Counted from the stretch's first letter, positions 1 through 6,961 are shown. The stretch: 9,894 nt of DNA from Spirochaetaceae bacterium (GCA_023265735.1 JAHFSN010000041.1:1-9894); one strand, 5' to 3'. Numbers and translations are program-made. The notes: generated by a model from the sequence alone, not told the origin.

Positions 1-1
1 C

Positions 2-151
2 TTTATGATCAGTTCCATGGGTGTGATCGGGGTCGGGTTGATCATGATGGGTTCCGGCGCGTGGATTCTTCCCGAAAGCTACAAGGACATGGTCAGCTCG
101 GTGAGAGCGTATAACGACCAAACCTTCAAATCCCTCACCGCGGACCATTAA
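2..151 (+). CDS. C-terminal end of an unidentified membrane protein (partial)
   Basis: The frame starting at base 2 stays open for 49 codons and ends in TAA at 149-151. The 5' part lies outside the window. The first 23 or so residues are strongly hydrophobic and rich in Gly, Met, Ile and Val, which looks like one transmembrane helix. A short polar, soluble tail of about 25 residues follows, with charged residues and a final Asp-His. This suggests an inner-membrane protein whose last helix is followed by a short tail. I do not recognise the family. It is convergent with the sulfur operon and probably unrelated to it. The main doubt is its short length; the open frame, the membrane-like composition and a stop just before a palindromic intergenic region support it. 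Confidence 0.5.
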   Translation, partial: FMISSMGVIGVGLIMMGSGAWILPESYKDMVSSVRAYNDQTFKSLTADH

Positions 152-275
152 GGCTAGAATCTCGCCGTTCTGGCGTCGCCTCAGGGTCGCGTCTGTCCTC
201 GACGTACTTCCAGTACGCCTGCGGGAGACGCTCGCCTTCGGCTTAGCCACAACGGCGATCTTCGTCGCCTAGATC
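151..275. repeat. Long imperfect intergenic palindrome
   Basis: The outer arms 162-174 and 246-258 are inverted copies of TCGCCGTTnTGGC with one central mismatch. Further in, GCGTCT at 189-194 pairs with AGACGC at 226-231. At the centre CGTAC (203-207) pairs with GTACG (213-217) around a 5-base loop. CTAG occurs near both outer edges (154-157 and 269-272). Paired blocks alternate with unpaired ones, as in a REP-like or structured-RNA repeat. It sits directly after the stop codon of the plus-strand gene, between two convergent genes, so it could act as a bidirectional terminator or a messenger-stabilising hairpin. No protein-coding frame is credible here. Confidence 0.6.
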
Positions 276-290
276 TACGCGGGCATCGCC

Positions 291-314
291 GGGATTCGCC
301 GTTGGCGAAATCCC
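291..314. terminator. Hairpin between convergent genes, possible terminator
   Basis: GGGATT (291-296) plus CGCC (297-300) pairs with GGCG (304-307) plus AATCCC (309-314). This gives a 10-bp stem with a 3-base loop and one bulged A. There is no U-tract on either strand, so it is not a classical Rho-independent terminator. It lies about 70 bp past the end of the last gene of the minus-strand operon. A second weaker pair, GAAGGGCT (360-367) with AGCCCTTC (388-395), overlaps that gene's stop codon. Confidence 0.35.
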
Positions 315-385
315 TGCTCGCCGGCTGGTGGGTTAGTCGGCTTTGGCACAGGGCTTGTCGAAGGGCTTTGCTTCGCTCGCCGGCC

Positions 386-1534
386 TCAGCCCTTCTTACA
401 GTGCGACAGGGCCTGCTCTAGATCGTCCCTCAGGTCTTCGAACGCTTCGATGCCCACGGAGAACCTAAGCAAATTGTCGGTGACGCCGGTGCGGAGGCGC
501 AACGCTTCAGGGAGGGCGGCGTGGGTTTGGGTCAGGGGGTAGGTGATGAGGCTTTCGACGCCGCCCAGGCTTTCGGCGTAGCTGATGACCTTCACCGCGT
601 CGATGAGGGCCAGGGCCGAGGGGCCGTCGTGGGTCCGGAAGCTGATCATGGCCCCGGGGCCCGAGGCCTGGGCGTCGTGGACGGCCTTTCCGGGGTGGTC
701 CGAGAGGCCCGGGTAGTGGACCGCCTTGACCGCCGGGTGGGCCCGGAGCCAACCGGCCAGCTTCCTGGCGTTCTCCTCCTGCCTGTCGATCCGGACGGCC
801 AGGGTCTTGAGGCCCCGCATGACCAACCAGGCGTCGAAGGGACCCAAGATGCTTCCCGAGCTGTTCTGGAGGAACCGGACCCGTTCGGCCAAGGCGGGTT
901 CCCGGGCGACCACGAGGCCGCAGACGGTGTCGTTGTGGCCGGCCAGGTACTTGGTTCCCGAGTGGACGACCAGGTCGGCCCCCAGGTCGAGGGGCTTCTG
1001 GCGCAGGGGTGACAGGAAGGTGTTGTCGACGATGCTGATGAGCCCCCGCTGGCGGGCGAAGGCCGCGAGGGCCTTCAGGTCGCTGATGCGCATTCCGGGG
1101 TTCGACGGCGTCTCGATGAGCAGGCCCTTCACCGAGGGGTCGTAGGCGGCTTCGACGGCCCTGAGGTCGCTGGTGTCGATATAGCGGCCCCGGACTCCCA
1201 GGGGGGTGAAGACCTCTTCGACCAGGCGCCAGGTTCCCCCATAGAGATCCTCGGAGAGCAGGACGGTGTCGCCCGACCGGAACAGGAAGAACACCGCCGT
1301 GAGGGCCGCCATCCCCGAGCTGAACGCGCAGGCGTCGGCCCCGTGCTCCAGGTCGCGGACTTCATTCTCCAGCCATCGGCGGGTGGGGTTGTCGGTCCGG
1401 CTGTAGTCGAACCCGGTCGACTGGCCCGCCCCGGGGTGGCGGAACGTGGCCGTCTGGTAGATGGGGGCACTGATGGCGCCCTTCTCGTCCCCCGAATTTA
1501 AGCCCGCCTGGGCAACTCGCGTTTCGTCTTTCAT
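386..1534 (-). CDS. Cys/Met-metabolism PLP enzyme (cystathionine gamma-synthase/lyase type)
   Basis: This 382-residue protein is the usual length for the trans-sulfuration family of fold-type I PLP enzymes. Visible landmarks: YSRTDNPT (44-51), whose Tyr and Arg contact PLP phosphate in the neighbouring subunit; SSGMAA (72-77); Tyr98 in LYGGT, the usual stacking tyrosine; ETPSNP (141-146); Asp170 in VDNTF, which contacts the pyridine nitrogen; and SGTKYLAGHND (192-202), where Lys195 should form the Schiff base. SLGGVESL near the C-terminus is also typical. In the sulfur operon it most likely makes cystathionine or homocysteine from an activated homoserine, or runs the reverse gamma-lyase reaction. 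Sequence alone does not separate MetB, gamma-lyase and O-acetylhomoserine sulfhydrylase; the last are usually longer. The ATG at 1534 is preceded by AGAGAGG (1539-1545). It is the last gene of the operon, separated from the oxidoreductase by a repeat element. Confidence 0.9.
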   Translation of the reverse strand: MKDETRVAQAGLNSGDEKGAISAPIYQTATFRHPGAGQSTGFDYSRTDNPTRRWLENEVRDLEHGADACAFSSGMAALTAVFFLFRSGDTVLLSEDLYGGTWRLVEEVFTPLGVRGRYIDTSDLRAVEAAYDPSVKGLLIETPSNPGMRISDLKALAAFARQRGLISIVDNTFLSPLRQKPLDLGADLVVHSGTKYLAGHNDTVCGLVVAREPALAERVRFLQNSSGSILGPFDAWLVMRGLKTLAVRIDRQEENARKLAGWLRAHPAVKAVHYPGLSDHPGKAVHDAQASGPGAMISFRTHDGPSALALIDAVKVISYAESLGGVESLITYPLTQTHAALPEALRLRTGVTDNLLRFSVGIEAFEDLRDDLEQALSHCKKG

Positions 1535-1550
1535 ACAACCTCTCTAGGGA

Positions 1551-1707
1551 TTCTCACGCGATGTCGCGGAGGAGGCGATGGCGCGGAGGAATCCGGTCAA
1601 AAAAACAGGACAAGGAAGAAGGAAATGAAGGGATGAAAAACCATCCATCCTTCCCCCTCTTCTCATCCTGCTCCGCTCCCTCCGCGTCTCCGCGCGAAAT
1701 TCTTCCC
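1551..1707. repeat. Intergenic inverted-repeat element, copy I
   Basis: This fills the gap between the oxidoreductase and the PLP enzyme. The right arm holds the exact 18-mer CCTCCGCGTCTCCGCGCG (1679-1696), also present at 7184-7201 and inverted at 6970-6987. The left arm (about 1555-1595), with the words CACGCGATGTCGCGGAGGA and GGCGCGGAGGAAT, is a degenerate inverted counterpart. Between the arms is a purine-rich core containing CAAGGAAGAAGG, matched in the other two copies. It carries no gene. Chance open frames across it give low-complexity SRGDAEGAE-like peptides. Confidence 0.75.
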
Positions 1708-1714
1708 AACCTTC

Positions 1715-3550
1715 CTACATCTTGGCCCGCAAGGGAGTCCACCCATTCTGGGGCAGCTTTCCCTCGGCCCGGGCACCGGCCACCAGGTCGTGGAGGCTGA
1801 CCTCGCTGGCGCAGGCCACCCGTTCCATCTTGCGCATCGAGATGGCTCCCGTGGGGCAGGCCCTCTGGCATTTGCCGCACCGGATGCACTCGTTGCTGTC
1901 AATATAGATGAACGTCGCTTTTTCGGCAGAGGTCGCCTCGATGGCGTCGGTGGGGGCCCCGTCGGCGTCCCGGAAGATGCGGCTGGTGCGCTTGATGCAG
2001 GCCCGGGGAGCCACGTCGATGCACCAGTCGCAGTGGATGCACTTGTCCTGGTCGATCTCGAACTTGTAGTTGCACAGGTAGCACCGGGTGGCGTGGCTCT
2101 GGATGGCCGCGTCGGTGTGGCCCAGGGCCACCTCGTTGGTGGAGTCGACCCGGGCGCCCAGGTCGAGCAAGGGCATGGCCGGGGTGCGCTGCAGGTCGTG
2201 GTCCCGGGTTCGGCCCGTCTGGGTGCGGCTCTCGACCAGGTCGACGGTGACGTGGTGGGTCCGGCGCTTCTGGCCCGTCAGGAAGGCGTCGATGCGGTCG
2301 GCGGCGTCCTTGCCGTCGGCCACGCAGTGGATGACGTCGGAGCTTCCCGTCTGGAATTCTCCGGCGGTGAAGACGGTGGGGGAGGCTTCCGGCCTCAGGT
2401 CTTCAGGAAGAATGGACCAGTCGGCGTCCTGGCCGATGGCCACCACCAGGTGGGTGCACGGCAGGTCGAAAGTGCTGCCGGCAATGGCCTCGATGGCGGG
2501 CTTGCCGTCGCTGCCCAGCTTGTCGGAGAGCTTGTTGCGCTGGAAGGTCACCGAGACCACGGCGCCGTCCTGGGTGTTCACCTTCAGCGGGGTGGCCAGG
2601 GTCCGGACCTCGATCTGCTCGAACCGGATCTCGTCCAGCTCCTCGAGGTCGGCGGCCATGTGGTGCTCGGTGCGGCGGTAGGTGATGGTCACGTTGTGGT
2701 CGGAGCCCAGGATGCGGCGGGCGGCCCGGGCGCAGGCCCGGGCACAGTCGACGGCCGTGAAGCCGCCGCCGATGACCACCACGTCGCCCTCCAGGTGCTC
2801 GATCTGGCCCTGGTTGTAGCGCCTCATGAAATCGAGGCCCGGGAGGAGACCCGAGACGCCCTGGGCCAGGTCGAGGGCCTTGGGCTTCACGGTTCCCGTG
2901 GCCACGAGGACCGCGTCGTACTCGTCCTTGAGGCGCCGGATGGCGGCGGCGTCGACGTTCTGGCCCAGCTTCACCTCAATGCCCGACGAGATGATGAGGT
3001 CAATCTCCCTCTCGACCTGGTCCAGGGGGAGCCGGAACCGGGGGATGCCGTCGACCATCATGCCGCCCAGGTGGTTCTCCTTCTCGAGGAGGGTGACCCG
3101 GTGGCCGTAGCGCACCAGTTCCCGGGCGGCGGTGAGGCCCGTGGGTCCGCCACCCACGATGGCCACCCGCTTCTGGGTGGGAACGAACCACGGCGAAAGC
3201 GGAGGCGGAAGCACGGGGGTGTGGTCGGCCCCGGCGCGCTTGAGGTGGCAGATGTGGACGGGGCCCGAAACGTTGGTCCAGTTGTGCCGGCACGCGGTTT
3301 CACAGGGACGGGTGCAGACCCGGCCCAGCACCGAGGGGAACACGTTGTCCTCCAGGTTGATCCTGTAGGCCTTGGCGTGGTCGCCCTTGGCGATGGCGTC
3401 GATGTAGGCCGGCACGTCGGTCTGGGCCGGACACGCGGCCTGGCAGGGCACGTCCTTGGCCAGGGTCTTGGCGTCGAGGGCCGTGGTCCCCAGACCCGTG
3501 AAGAGGCTCAGCTCCCACTGGTTGGGGGCCTTCTGGTACTGGTACTTCAC
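1715..3550 (-). CDS. FAD/Fe-S NAD(P)H oxidoreductase, GltD/DsrL-like, probable sulfite reductase electron donor
   Basis: The protein has 611 residues. The N-terminal Fe-S domain carries Cys36, Cys40, Cys79, Cys83 and Cys87, as in the GltD family. A first Rossmann motif, IVGGGPTGLTAA (131-142), should bind FAD. A second, VIGGGFTAVDCAR (259-271), should bind NAD(P)H. The C-terminal ferredoxin region has CYLC (490-493), Cys504/507/510/518, and Cys555/558/561/565 followed by Pro, which suggests two [4Fe-4S] clusters. This domain order resembles GltD-like proteins with added ferredoxin domains, including DsrL, the partner of DsrAB. I infer that it passes electrons from NAD(P)H, or between ferredoxin and NAD(P)H, to the sulfite reductase encoded just upstream. 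The start is GTG at 3550: it overlaps the reductase stop as GTGA, and the N-terminal Fe-S domain begins right after it. The frame is open further upstream to 3958, but that stretch overlaps the reductase and is rejected. A role as a free-standing ferredoxin:NADP oxidoreductase is the main alternative. Confidence 0.88.
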   Translation of the reverse strand: MKYQYQKAPNQWELSLFTGLGTTALDAKTLAKDVPCQAACPAQTDVPAYIDAIAKGDHAKAYRINLEDNVFPSVLGRVCTRPCETACRHNWTNVSGPVHICHLKRAGADHTPVLPPPLSPWFVPTQKRVAIVGGGPTGLTAARELVRYGHRVTLLEKENHLGGMMVDGIPRFRLPLDQVEREIDLIISSGIEVKLGQNVDAAAIRRLKDEYDAVLVATGTVKPKALDLAQGVSGLLPGLDFMRRYNQGQIEHLEGDVVVIGGGFTAVDCARACARAARRILGSDHNVTITYRRTEHHMAADLEELDEIRFEQIEVRTLATPLKVNTQDGAVVSVTFQRNKLSDKLGSDGKPAIEAIAGSTFDLPCTHLVVAIGQDADWSILPEDLRPEASPTVFTAGEFQTGSSDVIHCVADGKDAADRIDAFLTGQKRRTHHVTVDLVESRTQTGRTRDHDLQRTPAMPLLDLGARVDSTNEVALGHTDAAIQSHATRCYLCNYKFEIDQDKCIHCDWCIDVAPRACIKRTSRIFRDADGAPTDAIEATSAEKATFIYIDSNECIRCGKCQRACPTGAISMRKMERVACASEVSLHDLVAGARAEGKLPQNGWTPLRAKM

Positions 3551-5133
3551 TGAAACACCGCCTGCTGGAAGGGTTCGAGGCCCAGCCGGGCCACGGTTTG
3601 GGTCAGGGTCTCGTCGGCGCCCCTGACCTTGAGGAAGGTGTCGAGGACGGTCTCCACGATCTCGGGGCAGTCGGTCTTCTTGAACTCGCCCAGTTTCAGA
3701 CCGAAGGCCTTCTGGTCGCCGCCGATGAGCATCTCGTAGCCCTCGACGCTGCCGGTTTCCTCTTCGCGGATGCGCATGCCCCGGAACCCGATGTCGACGA
3801 TGCGGTAGGGGCTGCACGAGTTGGGGCAGCCCGTGATGTTGATGAGCACCTTCTTGTCCACGGGCTTGTACTTGTCCTGGGTGACGATGGGGAGGAGGAG
3901 GTCGTGGAGGCTGCGGGTCTCGGTGACCGCCTTGGGGCAGTAGGTGGTCCCCACGCACGGGACGATGTCGCGGATGCCGAAGAACCCCTCGGTGCCCAGG
4001 CCCAGGGCCTGGATCTTGTCCTTGAGCTCCAGCACCTGGCCGGGTTCCACGCCGTGGATTTCGAGGTTCTGCCGGTTGTTGGTGTAGACCCGCTGGTTCC
4101 CATAGATTTCGGACAGCTCGGCCACCTGGCGGAACTGGTGGTGGGTGACCTCACCCCGGGGAACCAGCAGCCGAACCACGGCCTTGCCGTCGGTGCCGGC
4201 CAGGTCGTCGAGCTCGCTGAGGGGCCGGTCGGGGTAGGGCTTGCCGGTCTCCTCGAAGGGAGCGGTTTCGAGGTCGTCGGTGGCCTTGCCCTCTTCGGTC
4301 AGGGCTTCGAGGACCCAGGCGCGGACCTGGTCGATGCCGTGGAGGTTCACCACCACCTTGAGCCGCGACGTGGCCCGGTTGAACCGGTCGCCGGTGTCGC
4401 GGTAGGTGAGGGCCACGGCCCGGGCGATGTCGACGACGCGGTGCTCGGGGACGAAGCTGAAGAGCTGCTGGCCCACGTAGGGGTCCCAGCCCATGCCGCC
4501 GCCCGCGATGACCTGGAAGCCTTTCTCGGTCTTGCCGTTCCTCTGGCGCTCCACGGCCACCAGGCCCAGGCAGTTGATGTAGGGCTGGGCGCACCCGGCC
4601 CCGCAGCCCGACAGGGTGATCTTGAACTTGCGGGGGAGGTTGTCCAGGTCGGGGGCGTCGCCCAGCTCCTTCTGGAGCTTCTGGGCCCAGGGCAGGACGT
4701 TGGTCCGGCGGTACGGGCAGGTTTCGGCCAGGGGGCAGGCCGCCACGTTGCGGGTCACGTCGCCGCAGCCGTGCATCGTGGTGCTGGCCTCCTCGGCCAG
4801 GCCCCGGAGCAGGTTGGGCAGGCCGCCGAGCTTCAGCCAATGGAACTGGAGGGCCTGGCGGGTGGTGATGTTGAGGACACCCTGGCCGTACTTCTCGCTG
4901 AGGGTGGCGATGTTCCGGGCCTGGGCGCTGGTCATGACGCCCCCGGGGGTCACCACCCGGGCCATGTGGTTCCCGGCCTGGCGGCTGGAATAGATACCGT
5001 ACCACTTGGCGATGGTCTTCTCTTCCTTGCTCATGACCCCCTTGCGGGCCATTTCGTCAAAGTCGAGGGTGAGGCCGGCGTCCTTTACTTCTTCCTCTTC
5101 GCTACGGAGGAGGAAGGTCATTTTACGCTGCAT
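3547..5133 (-). CDS. sir: Siroheme sulfite reductase (NirA/Sir-type hemoprotein)
   Basis: The protein has 528 residues, normal for single-chain sulfite/nitrite reductases built from two similar halves. The second half has the siroheme-[4Fe-4S] ligand set C-X5-C (393, 399) and C-X3-C (436, 440). The first half has the substrate-side residues expected from E. coli CysI: Arg92 in TTRQ, Arg128 in RNVAAC, and the lysines of LPRKFK (167-172). Unusually, the first half also shows C-X5-C (133, 139) and C-X3-C (177, 181). With CysK, CysDN and siroheme genes around it, sulfite is a more likely substrate than nitrite, though the families overlap. It should reduce sulfite to sulfide with six electrons in the cytoplasm. 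The ATG at 5133 is chosen because AGGAG (5140-5144) lies 6 bases upstream and overlaps the cysK stop; the frame extends to 5208, but that stretch overlaps cysK. Its TGA overlaps the GTG of the next gene, implying coupled translation and probably a complex. Confidence 0.92.
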   Translation of the reverse strand: MQRKMTFLLRSEEEEVKDAGLTLDFDEMARKGVMSKEEKTIAKWYGIYSSRQAGNHMARVVTPGGVMTSAQARNIATLSEKYGQGVLNITTRQALQFHWLKLGGLPNLLRGLAEEASTTMHGCGDVTRNVAACPLAETCPYRRTNVLPWAQKLQKELGDAPDLDNLPRKFKITLSGCGAGCAQPYINCLGLVAVERQRNGKTEKGFQVIAGGGMGWDPYVGQQLFSFVPEHRVVDIARAVALTYRDTGDRFNRATSRLKVVVNLHGIDQVRAWVLEALTEEGKATDDLETAPFEETGKPYPDRPLSELDDLAGTDGKAVVRLLVPRGEVTHHQFRQVAELSEIYGNQRVYTNNRQNLEIHGVEPGQVLELKDKIQALGLGTEGFFGIRDIVPCVGTTYCPKAVTETRSLHDLLLPIVTQDKYKPVDKKVLINITGCPNSCSPYRIVDIGFRGMRIREEETGSVEGYEMLIGGDQKAFGLKLGEFKKTDCPEIVETVLDTFLKVRGADETLTQTVARLGLEPFQQAVFQ

Positions 5134-5139
5134 AAAGGG

Positions 5140-5144
5140 CTCCT
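5140..5144 (-). promoter_or_regulatory. Shine-Dalgarno site for the sulfite reductase
   Basis: AGGAG with a 6-base spacer to the ATG at 5133. Its first two bases are shared with the cysK stop codon (TAAGGAG). It rules out the longer in-frame start at 5208 and suggests coupled translation of cysK and the reductase. Confidence 0.8.
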
Positions 5145-6067
5145 TAGTCGTGGTAGAACAGCAGGGTCGAGATGTACCGCTCGCCGGTGTCGCACAGGAT
5201 GGTGACAATCGTCTTGCCCTTGTTTTCGGGGCGCTGGGCCAGCTGGCGAGCCGCGAGCACGTTGGCTCCGGCGCTGATCCCCACGAGAACCCCTTCCTTG
5301 CGGGCCAGTTCCTGGGCCGCCGCGATGGCCGCCGCGCTGTCCACCCGGACCACCTCGTCGAGGATCTTGGTGTCGAGGTTGTCGGGGATGAACCCGGCGC
5401 CGATGCCCTGGATCATGTGGGGGCCCATGGCCCCGCCGGAAATCACCGGGCTGGTGGTGGGCTCCACGGCGGCCAGGAGGACCCGCGGATTCTTCTCCCG
5501 CAGGTACCGGCCCACCCCGGTGAGGGTGCCGCCGGTGCCCACCCCGGCCACGAAGATGTCGACCTTGCCGGCGGCTTCCCAGATCTCGGGGCCCGTGGTC
5601 CGGTAGTGGACGGCCGGGTTGGCCGGGTTGGAGAACTGCATGGGGATGAAGCTCCCCGGCAGGTTCTCGTGCAGGGCCGTTGCTTTACGCACCGCCCCGG
5701 GCATGCCCTCGGTGGCGGAGGTGAGGACGATCTCGGCTCCGTAGGCTTCCAGCAGCTTGCGCCGCTCGATGCTCATGGACTCGGGCATGGTGAGGATGAC
5801 CTTGTAGCCCTTCACCGCGGCCACCCAGGCCAGGCCGATGCCCGTGTTCCCGCTGGTGGGTTCGATGATGGTGCCGCCCGGTTTCAGCTGACCGTCTTTC
5901 TCGGCGGCCTCGATCATGGCCAGGGCAATCCTGTCCTTCACCGAGGCCCCCGGGTTGAGGTTCTCCAGCTTCCCGAGGATGGTGGCCCCGGTCCCCTCGG
6001 CGAACCGGCTGAGGTTCAGAAGGGGAGTCTTTCCAATCAGTTCGGTCAAATCGTTCGCAACGTTCAT
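5144..6067 (-). CDS. cysK: Cysteine synthase (O-acetylserine sulfhydrylase)
   Basis: The protein has 307 residues, normal for the family. Fold-type II PLP landmarks are clear: PGASVKDR (39-46) with Lys44 as the Schiff-base lysine; TSGNTG (71-76), the loop that binds the substrate carboxylate; GTGGT (177-181), the phosphate-binding loop; QGIGAGF (220-226); and Ser265 in GISAGA, which contacts the pyridine nitrogen. The end, CDTGERYIS, is typical of CysK. It joins sulfide from the neighbouring reductase to O-acetylserine to give cysteine. CysM is possible but less likely from the QGIGAGF and C-terminal signatures. The ATG at 6067 is preferred because AAGGAGA lies 7 bases upstream; an in-frame ATG at 6085 would place that site inside the gene. 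It is followed after 10 bp by the sulfite reductase. Confidence 0.95.
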   Translation of the reverse strand: MNVANDLTELIGKTPLLNLSRFAEGTGATILGKLENLNPGASVKDRIALAMIEAAEKDGQLKPGGTIIEPTSGNTGIGLAWVAAVKGYKVILTMPESMSIERRKLLEAYGAEIVLTSATEGMPGAVRKATALHENLPGSFIPMQFSNPANPAVHYRTTGPEIWEAAGKVDIFVAGVGTGGTLTGVGRYLREKNPRVLLAAVEPTTSPVISGGAMGPHMIQGIGAGFIPDNLDTKILDEVVRVDSAAAIAAAQELARKEGVLVGISAGANVLAARQLAQRPENKGKTIVTILCDTGERYISTLLFYHD

Positions 6068-6074
6068 TCCCTGT

Positions 6075-6079
6075 CTCCT
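6075..6079 (-). promoter_or_regulatory. Shine-Dalgarno site fixing the cysK start
   Basis: AGGAG with a 7-base spacer to the ATG at 6067. It lies downstream of the alternative ATG at 6085, so it argues for the shorter protein. Confidence 0.75.
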
Positions 6080-6146
6080 TTTCACATCAAGGTCGTTCAG
6101 AATCCCTCAGGAGCGGCTCCGGAGCGTAGAAAAATGGCAGTGCAGC

Positions 6147-6168
6147 CCCGGGGAACGGTTCCCGAGGG
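6147..6168. terminator. GC-rich hairpin between the Met8-like gene and cysK
   Basis: CCC (6147-6149) and GGGAA (6151-6155) pair with TTCCC (6159-6163) and GGG (6166-6168) around a CGG loop, with a small internal loop. Read on the minus strand, a run of five T (6130-6134) follows, but only after about 12 bases, so this is at best a weak terminator or attenuator. It overlaps the degenerate edge of the tandem repeat. Confidence 0.25.
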
Positions 6169-6186
6169 CCCCGGAGCCATTTTCTT

Positions 6187-6270
6187 GTGCCGCAGAACCA
6201 TTTCTCCGTGCCGCAGAACGATTTTCCGATGCCCCGGAACGACTTTCCGATGCCGCGGGGTCATTTTTCC
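6187..6270. repeat. 21-bp tandem repeat, four clear units
   Basis: The units are 6187-6207, 6208-6228, 6229-6249 and 6250-6270, each close to GTGCCGCAGAACGATTTTCC plus one base. A diverged unit lies at 6166-6186 and a weaker trace back to about 6145. The period is a multiple of three, so open frames across it give 7-residue repeats (PQNDFPM-like on plus), but no gene signal supports translation. The stop codon of the Met8-like gene (6261-6263) falls inside the last unit. Some units contain a short inverted repeat, CGGAA with TTCCG. Confidence 0.8.
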
Positions 6271-6944
6271 GGGGCAAAGAGTCCTCCTTGGGTGGCCTGG
6301 GCCATCCGCAGGGCGGCTTGGGGTCCGATCCACCGAAGGGTCCACCGGACCAGGGGCGACTTCCAGACCTTCTTCAAGGCTTCCAGGCGTCCCTGGGGGG
6401 GCAGCAGGGTTCGAAGCGCGGCGGTGAACGCCGCCTCCCTCTCCCACCGGCGGAACTTCGGCTCCAGCTCTTTCCGGAGCCGGGTCGCGTAGTAGGTGGC
6501 CTGGGCCTTGGTCGAGAGCCCCGCGATCAGGTGGTCGGTCTCGATGAGGCTCATGAACCAGGTGTCGCAGAGGTCACGGGTGTCGATGATGTTGCACAGC
6601 ACGTGGTGCTTGTGGGCGGCGGCCACGATGCGCTCGTTGAGGGCCCGGTCGGCCAGGTCGCTGGTCACAAAGGTGGCTCCGGCCACCAGGGCGTCGAGGT
6701 CGGCGTCGGTGGCCCGGACGGGGTGGACGGGAACCCGCCGCTCGGTCTTCAGGAGGAGCTTCTCGGCCACCTCGGAGGGCTGGCCCGGGGGGAGGACGAT
6801 CTCGGCGGCGGTGGGCACGGCTTCGCTGACCACCAGCAGCTCGTCGGCAAAGAGGGCGAGTTTCTGGGTCTTCTGGAGACCCTCTCCCCGTTCCCCGGCA
6901 AACACCACGGCCTTCTTGATGTCGACCATCAGCGGCATGTACAC
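6261..6944 (-). CDS. Precorrin-2 dehydrogenase/sirohydrochlorin ferrochelatase-like protein (Met8/CysG N-terminal type)
   Basis: The 227-residue protein matches the CysG N-terminal/Met8 plan: an N-terminal PLMVDIK strand; a Rossmann segment KAVVFAGERGEGLQK (11-25); VTSDLADRALNERI (93-106), where Asp96 sits at the place of the family's catalytic aspartate; CNIID (117-121); CDTWFMSLIE (126-135); and LSTKAQATYYATRLRKELE (143-161), corresponding to the family's ISTGGxSP...ARRLRxxLE dimerisation region. It should help turn precorrin-2 into siroheme for the sulfite reductase. The glycine-rich loop is odd: the usual GGGxxA is replaced by AGERGEG with about two extra residues, so NAD binding is uncertain. 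A C-terminal extension (about 165-227) contains basic and Trp-rich segments. The GTG start at 6944 fits AGGAGG (6951-6956) with a 6-base spacer better than the ATG two codons later. No uroporphyrinogen methyltransferase domain is attached. Confidence 0.8.
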   Translation of the reverse strand: MYMPLMVDIKKAVVFAGERGEGLQKTQKLALFADELLVVSEAVPTAAEIVLPPGQPSEVAEKLLLKTERRVPVHPVRATDADLDALVAGATFVTSDLADRALNERIVAAAHKHHVLCNIIDTRDLCDTWFMSLIETDHLIAGLSTKAQATYYATRLRKELEPKFRRWEREAAFTAALRTLLPPQGRLEALKKVWKSPLVRWTLRWIGPQAALRMAQATQGGLFAPEK

Positions 6945-6950
6945 GGCTGG

Positions 6951-6956
6951 CCTCCT
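6951..6956 (-). promoter_or_regulatory. Shine-Dalgarno site fixing a GTG start
   Basis: A perfect AGGAGG lies 6 bases before GTG at 6944. The nearest ATG (6938) would have a 12-base spacer. It sits immediately beside the end of repeat element copy II. Confidence 0.75.
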
Positions 6957-6961
6957 GAGGA

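Noticed and set aside
1790..3553. Very long plus-strand open frame opposite the oxidoreductase
   Set aside because: It is antisense to a protein with clear FAD, NAD and Fe-S motifs. Its translation is Gly/Val/Asp-rich without motifs, as expected from G+C-biased codons read backwards.
3551..3958. N-terminal extension of the oxidoreductase frame
   Set aside because: It lies fully inside the sulfite reductase gene in another frame. The GTGA overlap and the start of the Fe-S domain place the true start at 3550.
3598..5205. Long plus-strand open frame opposite the sulfite reductase
   Set aside because: It is the antisense shadow of a well-supported siroheme enzyme, with no recognisable domain or start signal.
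5134..5208. N-terminal extension of the sulfite reductase
   Set aside because: It overlaps the cysK end, and the AGGAG site fits only the ATG at 5133.
6187..6270. CRISPR array
   Set aside because: The units are 21 bp head to tail with no unique spacers, and no cas genes are near.
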